Shown: piece by piece, positions 1-13,858 of the stretch
Position numbering within the stretch: the first letter of the stretch is position 1
Layout of the letters: each line of letters starts with the position of its first letter
From: Phascolomyces articulosus
Taxonomy: Eukaryota; Mucoromycota; Mucoromycetes; Mucorales; Lichtheimiaceae
Assembly: GCA_025677815.1 (NCBI GenBank)
Contig: JAIXMP010000014.1
Span: forward strand, 496,001-560,000
Length of the DNA stretch: 64,000 nucleotides
Direction: 5' to 3'
Position numbers and translations under genes: made by a program
The notes under the pieces: model-generated
Told to the model about the DNA's origin: nothing
What the model saw: only the letters and a program-made list of their open reading frames with translations
The model's database searches: none

Positions 1-479
1 GCGTCGTAATGACATGATATTGCTGTTCGTGTCGATTCCTTAACATTGAAAAAAAATTATAATTTGAAGCAATAAAAGAAAAAAAAAAGAAGAGTATTCT
101 TTGATTAAGGAACGCGCTGTTGTAAAATAAATATAAAGACATGGATATCAATTGCCAAAAAAAGAAATATTAAGGACCTTGGATGATATTTCAATAATAA
201 CTAGAGTATATGTTGCTTCTGTCAATTAAGAGACAAAAGGAATTTGATATCTATTACATTATACTTCAAAGTAATAGTGCTCTCCTGTCAATTACAATTG
301 GTTTTTTTAACATACCATGCTCATACTATAATGGCCTATAAGAAAAATAAAAAAAAAACCATGCATTTTGCATCTCCTCAATTTAAGACCAGAAAGAATT
401 TTTTTTGTCGCCAACTCGAACTTTTTTCTTATTTTTTTTTTTTTTTTTTTTTTTTTGGCAGGAACTTATTTGATCAAAC
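1..479. other. Intergenic / upstream region, AT-rich
   Basis: No gene is seen. There is a long T-tract at about 431-456, just upstream of the first coding exon, followed by a GGCAGG that could be a splice acceptor. The 5' leader of the next gene may therefore contain an intron. Confidence 0.5.
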
Positions 480-1426
480 ATGCCAAAAGCAAAAATCATC
501 AATCTCGTATGTATACAAAGAAAAAGAACTCATGAAATTATGAAACCGATCAGCAAAATTACAATTCATGCTCCATGAAATCGCAGATGCTGGGAAAGAC
601 AAAGAACTGGGATCTTGACCTTTAATATTTTTTTTTTGTAACCAGAAAACAGGAAAAACGATTGCTCCACAAAAGAAGGCACCCGAAGGTGTATCGACCA
701 AGTCAAAGAAAATCATAAAAAAGAAGAAAAATGATACTAAGCAACAAAAAAAACGTGTTAAAGGGGTATCTGAGCTGGATAATCCAAAATATGCCAATAT
801 GGTTAGTCTCAGCTATTATTATATATAGCGAACAAGAAATTTGAATCCAAATCAGCTTACGATAAACATGCATGTGTGTATTATAGGATTTTATGATGGA
901 TATGATTGAACAAGCATCAGGGAAGGAAGAGAAACGACAAGCTGATAAATTAGCCCGAAGAGTAAGCTTTTTTTGGTTGTTATGATTATTTCCTTCACGA
1001 TGGGATGTATACATATATTATAGGATTTTCAGTTTCCACTTTCTCGAGTTGATAATTCCCAATTCAATGTATTGATGTTGTTCTGTCATATAATAATAGG
1101 AAGCTATTGAACAAAAGATAAAGGAAAAAGGTGAAAAGAAGGGAAAAGAAAAGGATGCAAAACATGCTAAATTGGTAAGTCAGTTTTTTATTGGACCTAC
1201 AGATGGAACCTTGGCATCTCTATTATTATCGTATTGGATGAGTTAGTACCACACTTTTATAATTGAATGAATAAATGGTTGATACTTTATAATATAGGAA
1301 AAGGCCAAACAAGTAATTATGAAAAAGAAACACAACAAGGATAAAAAGACAAAAGAATCATCATCTTCAGGAAAAGAAACTGGTGGAAAGAAGAATAACG
1401 GTAAACGAGTTCGATTTGCTGATTAA
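480..1426 (+). CDS. Small Lys-rich basic protein, Loc1-like (tentative)
   Basis: Five exons give an in-frame protein of about 153 aa: 480-506, 646-801, 887-961, 1100-1174 and 1298-1426. All four introns are phase 0 with GT-AG ends. The protein is almost entirely charged, with runs such as KSKKIIKKKKND and KKKHNKDKKTKE, and ends in GKRVRFAD. The composition and the C-terminal KRVRFAD tail resemble the small basic nucleolar protein Loc1 of fungi (60S subunit assembly and ASH1 mRNA localisation), whose yeast version ends in a similar basic-V-x-FA motif. That resemblance is my inference from composition and tail only. Other nucleolar ribosome-biogenesis proteins remain possible. There is no signal peptide or membrane segment. 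The ATG at 480 is chosen because it joins in phase with the next exon. Confidence 0.6.
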
Positions 1427-1984
1427 GATATCTGGCTGAGGAAACGGAGGTTGGAAAAACCATTACTTGCATATTCCAAGGACCGATATTAAAATTTTGC
1501 TTTCACATATCCCCAAGCATCATCATCCATATTTTCATTTTCATTGTTTCTTTCTCATTACCTCAATATGCATCTTTTTTTTTTATCTCCACTTGAATGA
1601 ATAGCATCCGGTTTTATATGTAGTAAACATCTATTTTAATATACACTAATAATAAAATTAATAATATTGAAAAAAATGCGTCAATGTTAATATTGTATAT
1701 CTACTGCTTTTAATTATATAAAAAAAGAAAACCATGCAAGTGAAAATAAATTGTGTAACAAATGATCGTCAAACTGGGGGGCGAGACTGGATGAAAAGAA
1801 TAGTTGTTCCTGCATACGTAAATTATATTCAAGGAAATGGTGCACGAGAATTTTGCTGTACTCCTTGCAGATGACGAAAGGGGAGCAAAAGTTTATACAA
1901 ATAAAATAAAATCTCCATCGAAAAACAGAAAATTACTATTTTACACTCTTTTCCTTCCTTCTTCCTCTTTATTTTAAATTCAAT
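1427..1984. other. Intergenic region between Loc1-like gene and esterase
   Basis: AT-rich spacer containing the 3' flank of the upstream gene and the promoter/leader of the esterase. No additional coding signal was recognised. Confidence 0.5.
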
Positions 1985-3653
1985 ATGAAATTCACACACA
2001 CCCAAGGCCGTAAACGTCTTTTTACAATGGCCATGATCCTTGGTTCTTCCATCACAACCACTACCTCAGCATTGGGTGTACCTAACTTGGTCAAGATTTT
2101 TACGGGTGAAAAACAATTTTGTTGGGATACAACTGATATGGTGTAAATATAATATTGATGATTTACGAAAGATACCTTGTCAAAGTAATAATAATAGTTC
2201 ATGAATTATATATAGTTTTGCCTTTGGTGATTCTTATACCAATTTGATGGGACCTGCAGGTTCCGTATGGACATGGAATGATTTTAAATCAGGAAAAGAT
2301 TCAACATTAAATGGACCTATTCAACCTAATGGTGTATGTATCTATTATTACTACTGGTTATCATTCAATTAAACGCAAGAAAAAAAATATACCAACCGCT
2401 TCTTCCGCCTTAACCCCCTCTTTTTTTTTAGACCACCGGTCACGGGCCAAATTGGATTAATTATCTTACGAACTGTTATGAAGGGTTACCACAAAATTGT
2501 CATCCACAATTATTTGACGTTGCTTATGGAGGTGCCACCGTTAGCAGCGCACTTGTAAAACCACCATATGATCATATTAAAGACCTTGATCAGCAGATGG
2601 GACAGTGGATTGATTATATTGATCCAATGGTAAAATGGACACCTGATACTACTTTGACCATGTTATGGTTTGGTATTAACGATGTGGGTCGATCTGCCAA
2701 GGAAATTACAAACGACGTAAGCATCATTAACATTATAACTACTGGAATTGTATTACTCAAGTTGATATTAATTAAAATGTATTATTCTTTTTCTACTAAA
2801 CAGTTAGAATTGGGCATTAAATTCAACAAAATTCTCGATAATTATTTCCAACATTTGGTAAATATTATATTTTAAGCATACATAAACAGAAAAAGTGACA
2901 TTATGTACAGATACGAAACACCATGTTTTACCACCTAATCATTGTACTTACAATATATATAATATGATGGTATGGGTAATAGGATAAACTCCATAAAGAA
3001 CAACAAATGCGATTCTTCTTGATCAATAATGTGCCACCAATGGATCGTACGCCTTCAGGATTGGGTGATGGTGCTCCAAGATTACGTCGTCTCGTCAAAT
3101 CATTTAATGATTTATTAATGGGTCGCATTGCACTTTACAGTACATTGAATCCTGATGTCACACTTGTCCATTTTGATGCCCATAAGTACTTTGATTATTA
3201 TTTAGATCATTATAAAGAATTTGGTTTCAAGGATATTACAAATTACTGCGATAAAGATAAATGTGAATTACCAAAATCTCAGTAAGTATACAATGATAAT
3301 TTCTATTGCTTTATATGCGTTATATTTTGACAGAAGGATAAAAACATATAAAACATCAGTGGATTGTTTAAATAAGTAGTAATAATATTAATAAAATCTT
3401 TCTATGTTTTTTCTTTACATAGATACTTTTGGATGAGTAAGTTTTGCTTGACAGTAGTATATATAGGCTTTTATATAAATAAAAAAAAAGCATCAACCAT
3501 AGTTGAGAATAGACTATACTAACTTTTTACTATAAACATACCTATTTTATAGATGGAAATCACCCAATGTTCCCAGTACATAAACTATTAGGTCAAGATA
3601 TCACAAGACAACTTCGTGAAAAGCAACAATGCTCTGATGCTGCTACTGCCTAA
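1985..3653 (+). CDS. Secreted GDSL/SGNH-family esterase-lipase
   Basis: Seven exons encode about 342 aa: 1985-2142, 2216-2333, 2432-2716, 2804-2857, 2983-3281, 3423-3436 and 3553-3653. Residues 1-30 look like a secretion signal (basic start, then a hydrophobic stretch). SGNH blocks appear in order: FGDSYT with the nucleophile Ser59, AYGGAT with the oxyanion Gly, FGINDVG with the oxyanion Asn, the INNVPPMDRTP block, and a C-terminal NGNHP with the catalytic His313. Family members hydrolyse esters or acetyl groups on lipids or polysaccharides, and fungal secreted ones often act on plant cell-wall material. Two oddities stand out. The usual Asp of the DxxHP block is Asn310, created across an exon junction, and exon 6 is only 14 nt. 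Substrate cannot be inferred from sequence. Confidence 0.88.
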
Positions 3654-4882
3654 TGTTACTAGTAATAACGAAAGCTTATAATAATATTATATAAGAAAAT
3701 ATGTCTTTTAATAATATAGATTCCATCCTGTATCATCTCCTCCTCCATTTTATTTATAAACAAAAAAAAGAAAGAAAAACTTCATTTGTATTTATCCTCC
3801 ATTTCTTTGACATTCCAACCTTATTTATTCGATCAACAGATGAAAATACTCAATAATAATTCATTTAACGGACGAGTAGATTATTACCAAAAATAATGAT
3901 AGTCTCTAATGATAACTATAGAATGATACATGTTGATTGAGCCTAGAATCTTTTTTTATTTATTTGTTTGTTGAATTATCATATATATGACAAAGGTGGC
4001 TTTATAATTATATCTTTATCTCCTTAAAAATACGTACATAAAATATAATTATTATGAAAATATCTGAAAATGTATGCCAATAACAAGGAGGAAAGACAGA
4101 TGCATCTGCTCATACATCAAGCAGAATTTCTATGCAATGAAATACATCATTGCGCCTCTCGCTTTTACTATGAAAACAGTAAGTAAAGTTTGAAGAACCA
4201 ATGAGTTTAATGTATATTTTGGTACGTTCTGTATTTTATATCTGGTATTCCTATGGATCTCAGTTTTGATAGATCTGGTTGAATCAATCGCTTTATGAAT
4301 GGTGTCATTTTTTTTCCTCTCAGCTCGTCCGTTTCCTAGAAGTCGATCTTGTTGACTATTGTTGTTGTTGATGACACTTTTACAGATTCATTGTCATCCA
4401 TTATTTGGTATTTCCCTTGAAAGTATCCAATGGCCCGAACATAGATCATTGGTGCCACAATACTTTGACTCTGCTATAATACATAACTATCGAATTACTA
4501 TTCAAAAAGAGGTATGTATATCAAAGTATCAAATAATGGTTGATCCCATCTTGAAATCAATTTAATTTCCGCTTAGATAGTTTAACCTGTGTATTGGGTA
4601 CTTTGAGCCTCTACACTCTTTATATATATATATATATATACAACACATATATATATAAACCTTGTTTTTTTTCAAGGTCGAGAGTTTTTTCAACCAACCA
4701 AACGCAAAAAAAAACTCTTCTTCCCCCATCCCCCTCTTCTTTCCTTCTTCCCCTTCCCCTTTTTTTTCCTCCACATCTTTTTTTTTTTACAATCGAGGTT
4801 GTTGTTTTTTTTATTTGACAACACGCGTTTGTGTTTCTTATAACCCAAAAGAAGAAAAAGGAAAGAAGAAGACGAAACAAAA
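3654..4882. other. Long intergenic region, Pumilio gene promoter/leader
   Basis: About 1.2 kb without a convincing gene. It holds a (TA)n run at about 4620-4640 and pyrimidine-rich tracts (CT/T runs, 4720-4790) just upstream of the Pumilio start, as is usual for fungal core promoters and leaders. Confidence 0.5.
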
Positions 4883-7800
4883 ATGATGCCACGATTATTG
4901 GACGATCACCGTTCCATGACTCGGAATCCTGATTTACATCAGCCTACAGCAAAAAATGCTCCTCAGGGTCAGGTAAATATAAAAAAAGAAAGCTTCGGGA
5001 AAAAAAAAGTAACATTGTTACTAGGAAACAATACATGATGGAGGAAAAAGGGGATGGTGATAAAAAAAAATACAAATAATAAAATATCTGTGCATATGTA
5101 AAAAGGAGGAGATAGGTACCTCTGTCTACATGTCAAACTTTACTTATCGAATATAAAATTATTATTATTATACAGTTAGCTGCCCTTTTACATGGTAAAG
5201 TCGACTATGATCTATTTGATAGTGGTGTTACTTCCGAAGGTTTATTTCAAGATCGATCTAATAGTGCACCACCTAATGAACTTTTATCTGAACCAGAAAA
5301 GAGTCGAGTCGCATCATCAGATCATCCAAGTAGAGCATGGCAATTGTGGGAAAATACAAATAGTCCTGGTAAAGTTTTAAATAATAATAAAAAAGAGTCT
5401 ATTATAAGGGGGATTCTAGAATGACTAAAGAGTAGTAAGAGCAGAAATGTCATCATCAAACAAAAAGGAAGGTCAAAAATGACATTGACACATTTTCGAT
5501 GTGTATATATATATCGTTATAGGCTACTCTCGTGCACATAATCAATCCATTGGATTCGAACAAATTCCCAATGGTGCGGCTCCTCGTCAAGTGAAAAATC
5601 ATCATGTGGATATGTTACCCAAGGTAAAAATAAATGAATATACAGAGTGAAAAAGAGACCACCTTCTTTTACTCATCCATGAATTCAATTTTTTTTAGGA
5701 ATATACAACAAGAACTTCATCTCCATTGTATGGTGGGATTCAACGAATGCGACCCGAATCGCGTGATCCTGTTACTAGTAGTGGTTATGATCATCCCTAT
5801 GGTCATCATCATGCCGATGATTCTCAATTGTCTTCTGTATTGCAAATGTCTATGGATGAACACAAATTGGGTCAACAACAACAAACACGTCTTCATCGAG
5901 CCGTGTCCCCTCCAACTATGAATAAATTTATGAATTCGTCCCTTCCTCCAAGAGCTAACTCAACACCTCCAAATCATAATGATGTCGATTTATATGGTGC
6001 GGGTCGATATACTCATCATGATGCAACAGACGCTATGGTGAATCAGTTGAGTAATATGGCATTAAATGATGTATGTATCATGTTTTAAATACTCTATCTT
6101 TTTGGGTAGAAATGAGCGGTGAACTACTGGAGGAAGGTGGTAGGAAGGAAAATAGTAACCTAGTTATTGACCGTATATGTCAATGTAAACATTAGAATGG
6201 TTATGGTACAGCAAGCCAAGTTCAACAATATTGGCAAGCGCTTCAACTTCAACAGCAACAGCAACAATTGGATAATCCATATTATGATGGAAATACTTTA
6301 CAACGAACCTCCCAAGGTCCTCTTTTACCTTCCAATCTTGACCTTTCGGGTGAACAGTATAATGATGATGGTTCGGATGGTTTATTGAATAGTTATGCTC
6401 CCAACAGGCAATATGATGATTATAGTAAGAATCTTTTTTTTATCATAATTCCTTATTATCTTGTTGAAATGCAAGAAAATCTTTTGACTTTTTTGCTTAC
6501 ATTTCATAATAACACTATAGATGGTAGTAATGGATTTGGTATGATGGATCAACAACAACAACAGTTAAATGATCAAAAATTACGAGCACTTCAACAATTC
6601 GAACAACATCGACAATTCCTTATCCAACAACAGCAGCAACAACAACAGCAACAACAACAACTTTTGGTTGCTCGACAACAACAACTATTACTTCAACAAC
6701 AAATGCAATCCATGGACTCACCTAATTTGAATAGGTTACGTGGAATGCAAGAAAATGCGAATGCTGCTGCAACAGCAGGTTCTATGCGATCATCTCCCAA
6801 CAACAACAAGGCAACACAGGATTTGGCATTAAGTATTCAAAGTCGATTATTGACCGAATTCAGAAACTCCAAAACAAAGAAATATGAACTCAAGGTGTGT
6901 TGTGATGGAGGAAAACATTCAAAGAATTAAGGACTCCAAAGTAGAGAGAAACTTATCTGTATGAATACTTCCTATATAGGATATTACGGATCATATTGTG
7001 GAATTCAGTGGTGATCAACATGGTTCTCGGTTTATTCAACAGAAGCTGGAAACAGCTAACAGTGATGAAAAACAAATGGTTTTTGAAGAAGTATTACCCA
7101 ATGCATTGCAATTGATGACGGATGTCTTTGGAAATTATGTCTTGCAAAAGTTTTTTGAACATGGTAATCAAGCACAAAAGACGGTATTGGCAAAACAAAT
7201 GGAAGGACATATCGTTTCGTTATCATTACAAATGTATGGTTGTCGTGTGGTGCAAAAGGCTTTGGAACATGTCTTGACGGATCAACAGGCACGTTTGGTT
7301 GGTGAATTGGATGGATGTGTATTGAAATGTATTAAGGATCAAAATGGTAATCATGTTATTCAAAAAGTAAGTTTTTTTTTTGCTGATTGACAGTCTGTTT
7401 AGATGTGTATGTGCATGTGTGTCTTGGAAACGATGGATAAAAAAGTAGACGAAACTAGATTGGGAGAAACTTATTGTGTAAATTTTTTATTACATGTTGA
7501 TAGGCCATCGAACGTGTACCAGCCAAACATATCCAATTTATCATTGATGCATTCCATGATCAAGTTTATAACCTTGCGACACACCCTTATGGCTGTAGAG
7601 TGATTCAACGTATGTTTGAACATTGTACTGATTTCCAGACAGATCCGTTGTTGGATGAACTTCATCGCTGTACCCATCAACTTGTTCAAGATCAATATGG
7701 AAATTACGTAAGTATTACACATCAGATACATGAAAGTCGAGGTATCAAGATGATTACTCACAATTAAAATTGTTCGTGTTATATTAATATATAGGTCATT

Positions 7801-8551
7801 CAACATGTATTGGAACGTGGTCGCCCAGTAGATAAATCTGTCATCATTGACAAGATTCGCGGCCAAGTACTCCAATTGAGTAAACACAAGTTTGCAAGCA
7901 ATGTTGTCGAAAAATGTGTTGATTATGGTTCAAAACAAGAACGTCAAGATCTTATTGAAGAAGTACTTCAAAATAGACCTGATGGGTAAGGAAAAACAAA
8001 CAAACAAACAAACAGGACGATGATGATGGAAAGAAATTTATGTTAACCTCTCACTCACTCGCTCACTCATATATTTCAACATCTTGATTTATCTTAGCTC
8101 TTGTCCTTTGGTTACTATGATGAAGGATCAATACGCTAATTATGTCGTTCAAAAAATGTTGGACGTGGTCGATGATGAACAACGTGTCCTCCTTATCACC
8201 AAAATCAAACCTCATCTTCAATCTCTCAAACGATTCACTTATGGTCGTCATTTACTTCTTAGTATGTATCTTTCGCTATTTCAAAGAATTATATAAGAAT
8301 GAATTGAAAGGAAACTGATTCAAACAAATTTAATTATTATAATAGAGGTCGAAAAATTATTCCAACTCGTTGATATTGATAGTATTGAATCTGTGGATGA
8401 AAATCAACCAGAGAATTTGGATGAGGATAAGAATAATCTTGCTCTTCCTTCTTCTACTCCTATTACTACTACTACTAATATTACTACCGCAACAGCAACA
8501 ATCGAAACTACCGGCGTTTCTAATACGACAACAGCGACGGATGCTGAATAA
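4883..8551 (+). CDS. Pumilio/PUF-family RNA-binding translational regulator
   Basis: Eleven exons give about 836 aa: 4883-4972, 5176-5368, 5523-5623, 5699-6070, 6196-6424, 6521-6894, 6980-7366, 7504-7707, 7795-7985, 8098-8261 and 8346-8551. The N-terminal half is low complexity with poly-Gln (about residues 330-400). Residues ~440-770 form a complete PUM homology domain with eight repeats. Their base-reading motifs in order are [56 protein letters not shown] and YANYVVQK. By the established PUF code (SRQ, NYQ, CRQ, NHQ, CRQ, NYQ, SNE, NYQ) this matches human PUM1/2, so it should bind 3'-UTR UGUAnAUA sites and repress or localise mRNAs in the cytoplasm. It ends with a Thr-rich tail. It is convergent with ATG5 downstream. 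Confidence 0.95.
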
Positions 8552-9136
8552 GTAATAAGAACAAGAAGAAAAATGGCACTGTAAAAAGGAAAAACAAAAA
8601 AAAAAAAAGAAAAAGGGAATCCACAAAAAAAAAAAAAAAACTTTCAAAAAAAAAAGCAAATCACACTTCCTTTTTCTCTATCAAATAATTTTATGTACAA
8701 GTCTTGACACTCTATCTTATTTTTTTCTTTGTATATCTTTTTCCCTTTCAACTTTCGTAGTATATCATCACTCCTATTTTTCTTTTTAGATCGGTTGAAT
8801 AATCCTTACAATTAGGTGCTTATTTTACCGACTGTCCTTATTTGTTATAATCCTGAGAACCCTTTTCACTTGGTTCTCGATGTACATGCAAAAAAAAAAT
8901 CAAATATCTTTTTTTCTCCCCATCTTTTTCTTTATAATTCTTTTCTTGTGATATATACATCATCTTGTCCATTTTGTATCTTTTCTTCTATTTTTCTTTT
9001 GTATATCCATTTTATAAACAAACTTTCACATATATTTTTTTTCTCCCCTGCTGTAACGTACATATACATGGGAATCTTTTTCTTGTAGTAGTAATAGGGA
9101 TGTGTATGTGTAGTTATATAATTATTTATATTGGGT
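8552..9136. other. Convergent 3' region between Pumilio gene and ATG5
   Basis: This holds the 3' flanks of two convergent genes and several A and T homopolymers (8597-8650). No independent gene was recognised. Confidence 0.5.
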
Positions 9137-10403
9137 TCAAGAATCTTCATTACAGATGACAACGTGTAGAAAATTATCAGGAAATGATAAGTTTTGGGAT
9201 GCCCACCGTATAGGTGTATCTAAAGGTAACCGTATACCATGAGTCATTGGTGTGGCCGATTTGGAAGGGAATAAATCAGGTAAAATATCCTTTAGTACAT
9301 CACCTAGTACCTTTGGATTGCCTATATCATATATAAATTTATCAGCACCGTAAATCGAATCCAATAAATTGATGTGCATATGTCAAACCCTCTCAACTCT
9401 ATATTTACCTTCATTTGTAAATGATACCACTTCTTGAATCACGGGACATTGATTTGATAAGTATATACGTAAGGGCACATAACGTAATGAATCTGAATCA
9501 GCTATTAAATGTTGATTGACATTCCAATATTCATCGAATCGATCTAATATACCATTTCGTATTAATAACCCAAGAATCCATTTATACAGGTTAATGACCT
9601 CTCCTCCTTCTCTTTTCTTTTCAATGCTTCTTAATGTATTTACCTAGAGATAAGGATTCCCAAAGTTGTGATTGATCATTTTTTGATAGATTCATAACAC
9701 GTTTTGTTGTCCCGTGTCGCAAAAAATCTGCCTATATAGAAAAAAAGACATCCTCATTTGTGTTAAGCAACAAGACAAAATTGAGGCTGTGGCCTTGGTG
9801 TTAAAAAAAAAAATAGGTACCTGTTTCACCATGGCCATGAATATATCTTGTGCTGCTTCTACAGAAGGTGATTTTAATAATATATCATTTGGAAAGTCTT
9901 GAAAATGGACGGTGATTCGCCACGGTCTATCTTTTGATCCAGATAGATCATAAAGTAATCCGACAGGATAGTGCCTTAAAGGAGAAGAGTGAAAAAAATA
10001 TATATAAATAACAGAGTTTTTTCCTGTTTTCCTCTTTTCTTTCTTACTTCTTTCCAAATAGATAGAAACCTACCATTTCAATGGCTCACCTTGATAGTCA
10101 TACCAAACATCAGTATTGGTCAAGTCTATACCAAGTCCATTATAAATAGACGCTAAATGTTCGGTGACTAATGGTAAATAAGAACATCGAGCTGCTTCAA
10201 TCTAAAAAAAATAAATAATTGCAAGTTTTCATGAGTTTTATAAAATAAACGAGAAAAAAAGATGAGATATAAAGAGGTTCGAGATTATTTACAAAAATGG
10301 GTTCAGTAAGACTATGAGATTCGGATGGATTAAGACTTATTTGAATGGGCAGTTTGCCATCCCATATCTTTTTGGATATGATATCGTCAAAGACAACCGA
10401 CAT
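9137..10403 (-). CDS. ATG5: Autophagy protein 5 (Atg12 acceptor)
   Basis: Six minus-strand exons encode about 285 aa: 10293-10403, 10074-10201, 9821-9974, 9644-9731, 9409-9600 and 9137-9321, with every junction in phase. The start reads FDDIISKKIWDGKLPIQI, the typical Atg5 N-terminal ubiquitin-fold block. It continues with [23 protein letters not shown] and PWRITVHFQDFP, and ends near DILPDLFPS and NFLHVVI. The Lys that receives Atg12 in the family lies in MVKQADFLRHG (Lys130 here) and is kept across an exon junction. Atg5-Atg12 with Atg16 acts as the E3-like complex for Atg8 lipidation on phagophore membranes. The last intron (9322-9408) removes an in-frame TGA, which settles that splice site. 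Confidence 0.93.
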
Positions 10404-11767
10404 TGAAATTCAGCATAAAGTTCGTTTCGCTTTGTTGCATATCAAAAAAAAATCCCATTAATGAGAAATTCTTCAAGTCACGAGACCAACATTCACAGCA
10501 TAATAAAATTGTGTTTTCGTGATAACTTATTCCTTAAGTTACCATGACTCGATTGTACAATGCAAAATACATTCTTTAAGGTCTATTAATAAGAATAATT
10601 CATGCAGCTATTGATAGTCTTTCTTTTTTCCACTTAAAAAATTTGAATAAATATGGAAAGATCCGCTGGATAATTATTTCCAAGAGCCTTTTGTCTTTTT
10701 TTTTAGTGACTCCCATATATTCAGAATGTCATACTAGGTGTACACGTGTACAATGTTTTGTTTTAATTACATGCAATTTGGGTTGATATACGGAATAAAG
10801 ATAGAGCAGGATGGATGTTAGTAGGGGCATTCACAATAGTATTTTATTCTTCTCGCTTATATTATTATAGAGAGATAAGATTAATCTTATCATTCATGCC
10901 TCGATGATCTTCTCTCTTTGTTATATCTAATACCAGATGATTACATACATTCATTCGGAAGGCAGTGACTAATACGATGAATAAGTATGTCCAATCACGT
11001 ATCACATACCCTAATGGAAAAAATGGTGAGCCAAATTCTTACGTGCGAACTTTACCCATGAATATCTGACACTCACTCTAAAAATGGGTAATATGTAATT
11101 TGTGAAGAAAAAAGAAACTTCAAATCACGCCACGTAAATAAATATAAATGTATATCAAGAATGTATTATATTCATAAAATAGAATAATCATGGCCATATC
11201 AACCATCGAACCGCATATAATATTATATATATATATTTTAATTTCATTTATAATATACACCATTTCTTTTTCTGGACGTCTTTGCCTTAGTCAAGATAAA
11301 TTATAAAAGTAAAAAAAAAAAAAAATGCGGTGGAAGACCCCGATCCAAAAAAAAAAAAGAATGGGCGGCGCTTTTGCGTTCTTGTTTTAATCCAATACAA
11401 TTGAACGAGGGAAAAATAGAAAATAGAAGAAAAAAGAGCATGTAATGTGTTAATAAAAAACCCGCTTTCCTTGAAAAGAGATGACTATTGTATTAACGGC
11501 ATTTTGCGCCGATGATTCCTTATATTATATGAATTTTTTATGATGTGTTATCATTTTCCCACATCAAAGAGAATTTTTTGATACTTTGAAAAAAGTATAT
11601 AAAAGCATATGATAACAAATGGCAAAATCCCTTTTTTTTGGGCTCTTTTTTTTTTTCTCTCTTTCTTGTGATACAACTTTAAACTATCAGAAACCAACCA
11701 ACCATTTTTTTTGGTTCCTCGTTATTTTGACAATCCGATAAAAATCAACACACCATAAAATAATAAT
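10404..11767. other. Divergent promoter region between ATG5 and cytochrome b5 reductase
   Basis: About 1.4 kb shared by two divergent genes. There is no gene signal. Features seen are A homopolymers at 11310-11360, a CCAAT at about 11391 and a clear TATA box near 11596. Confidence 0.55.
11596..11605 (+). promoter_or_regulatory. TATA box of the cytochrome b5 reductase gene
   Basis: TATATAAAAG lies about 170 bp upstream of the ATG at 11768, followed by T- and CT-rich sequence as in strongly expressed fungal promoters. This is pattern-based only. Confidence 0.5.
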
Positions 11768-13274
<1,507 letters not shown>

Positions 13275-13858
13275 ATTTGATTTCCTCCCCCTAATTTGTT
13301 GTTTTTTTTTAGCATAACTTGATACAATACATTTTACATTTCGAAAAAAAAAGTATAAAGATTCCAATTTGATAAACATGTCATTCCATTAGTTTTTTTT
13401 TATCATTATCATTAAATATACATATATACACGTTAGTTGGGTTAGAATGATCATGGATGGTATTTCATATGATATTTCGAGAAGGAAGGACAGAAAGATA
13501 TAAAATGAGAAAGAGGTGGGAGTTGATTACTAGGTTGATGCATAAGTGATATATAGAATGTATCTTTTTTTTATTATAATCAATATGGGAATTCTATTTA
13601 AGCTTCTACTAGATCAAATCTGCTATTCATGGAGATAGATTATTTATTCGTTTATTTGTTCCTGCGTACGATCTTTTTCTTTTCTTAATTACTTAAAAGA
13701 AAATTATTATTACTATGCGATTTTATTTGTTGATATTATATTATTGCATTCTAAATTATTAAAAAAAGTTCTATATATATATTATATATTTTATTCTCTG
13801 AAACAAATTAATGGTTTAATAAACAATAGTTCTAATACGTCATGACAATTCATTATTA
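13275..13858. other. Convergent 3' intergenic region
   Basis: AT-rich spacer between the convergent cytochrome b5 reductase and Ser-rich genes. No gene or repeat was recognised apart from short AT runs. Confidence 0.5.
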
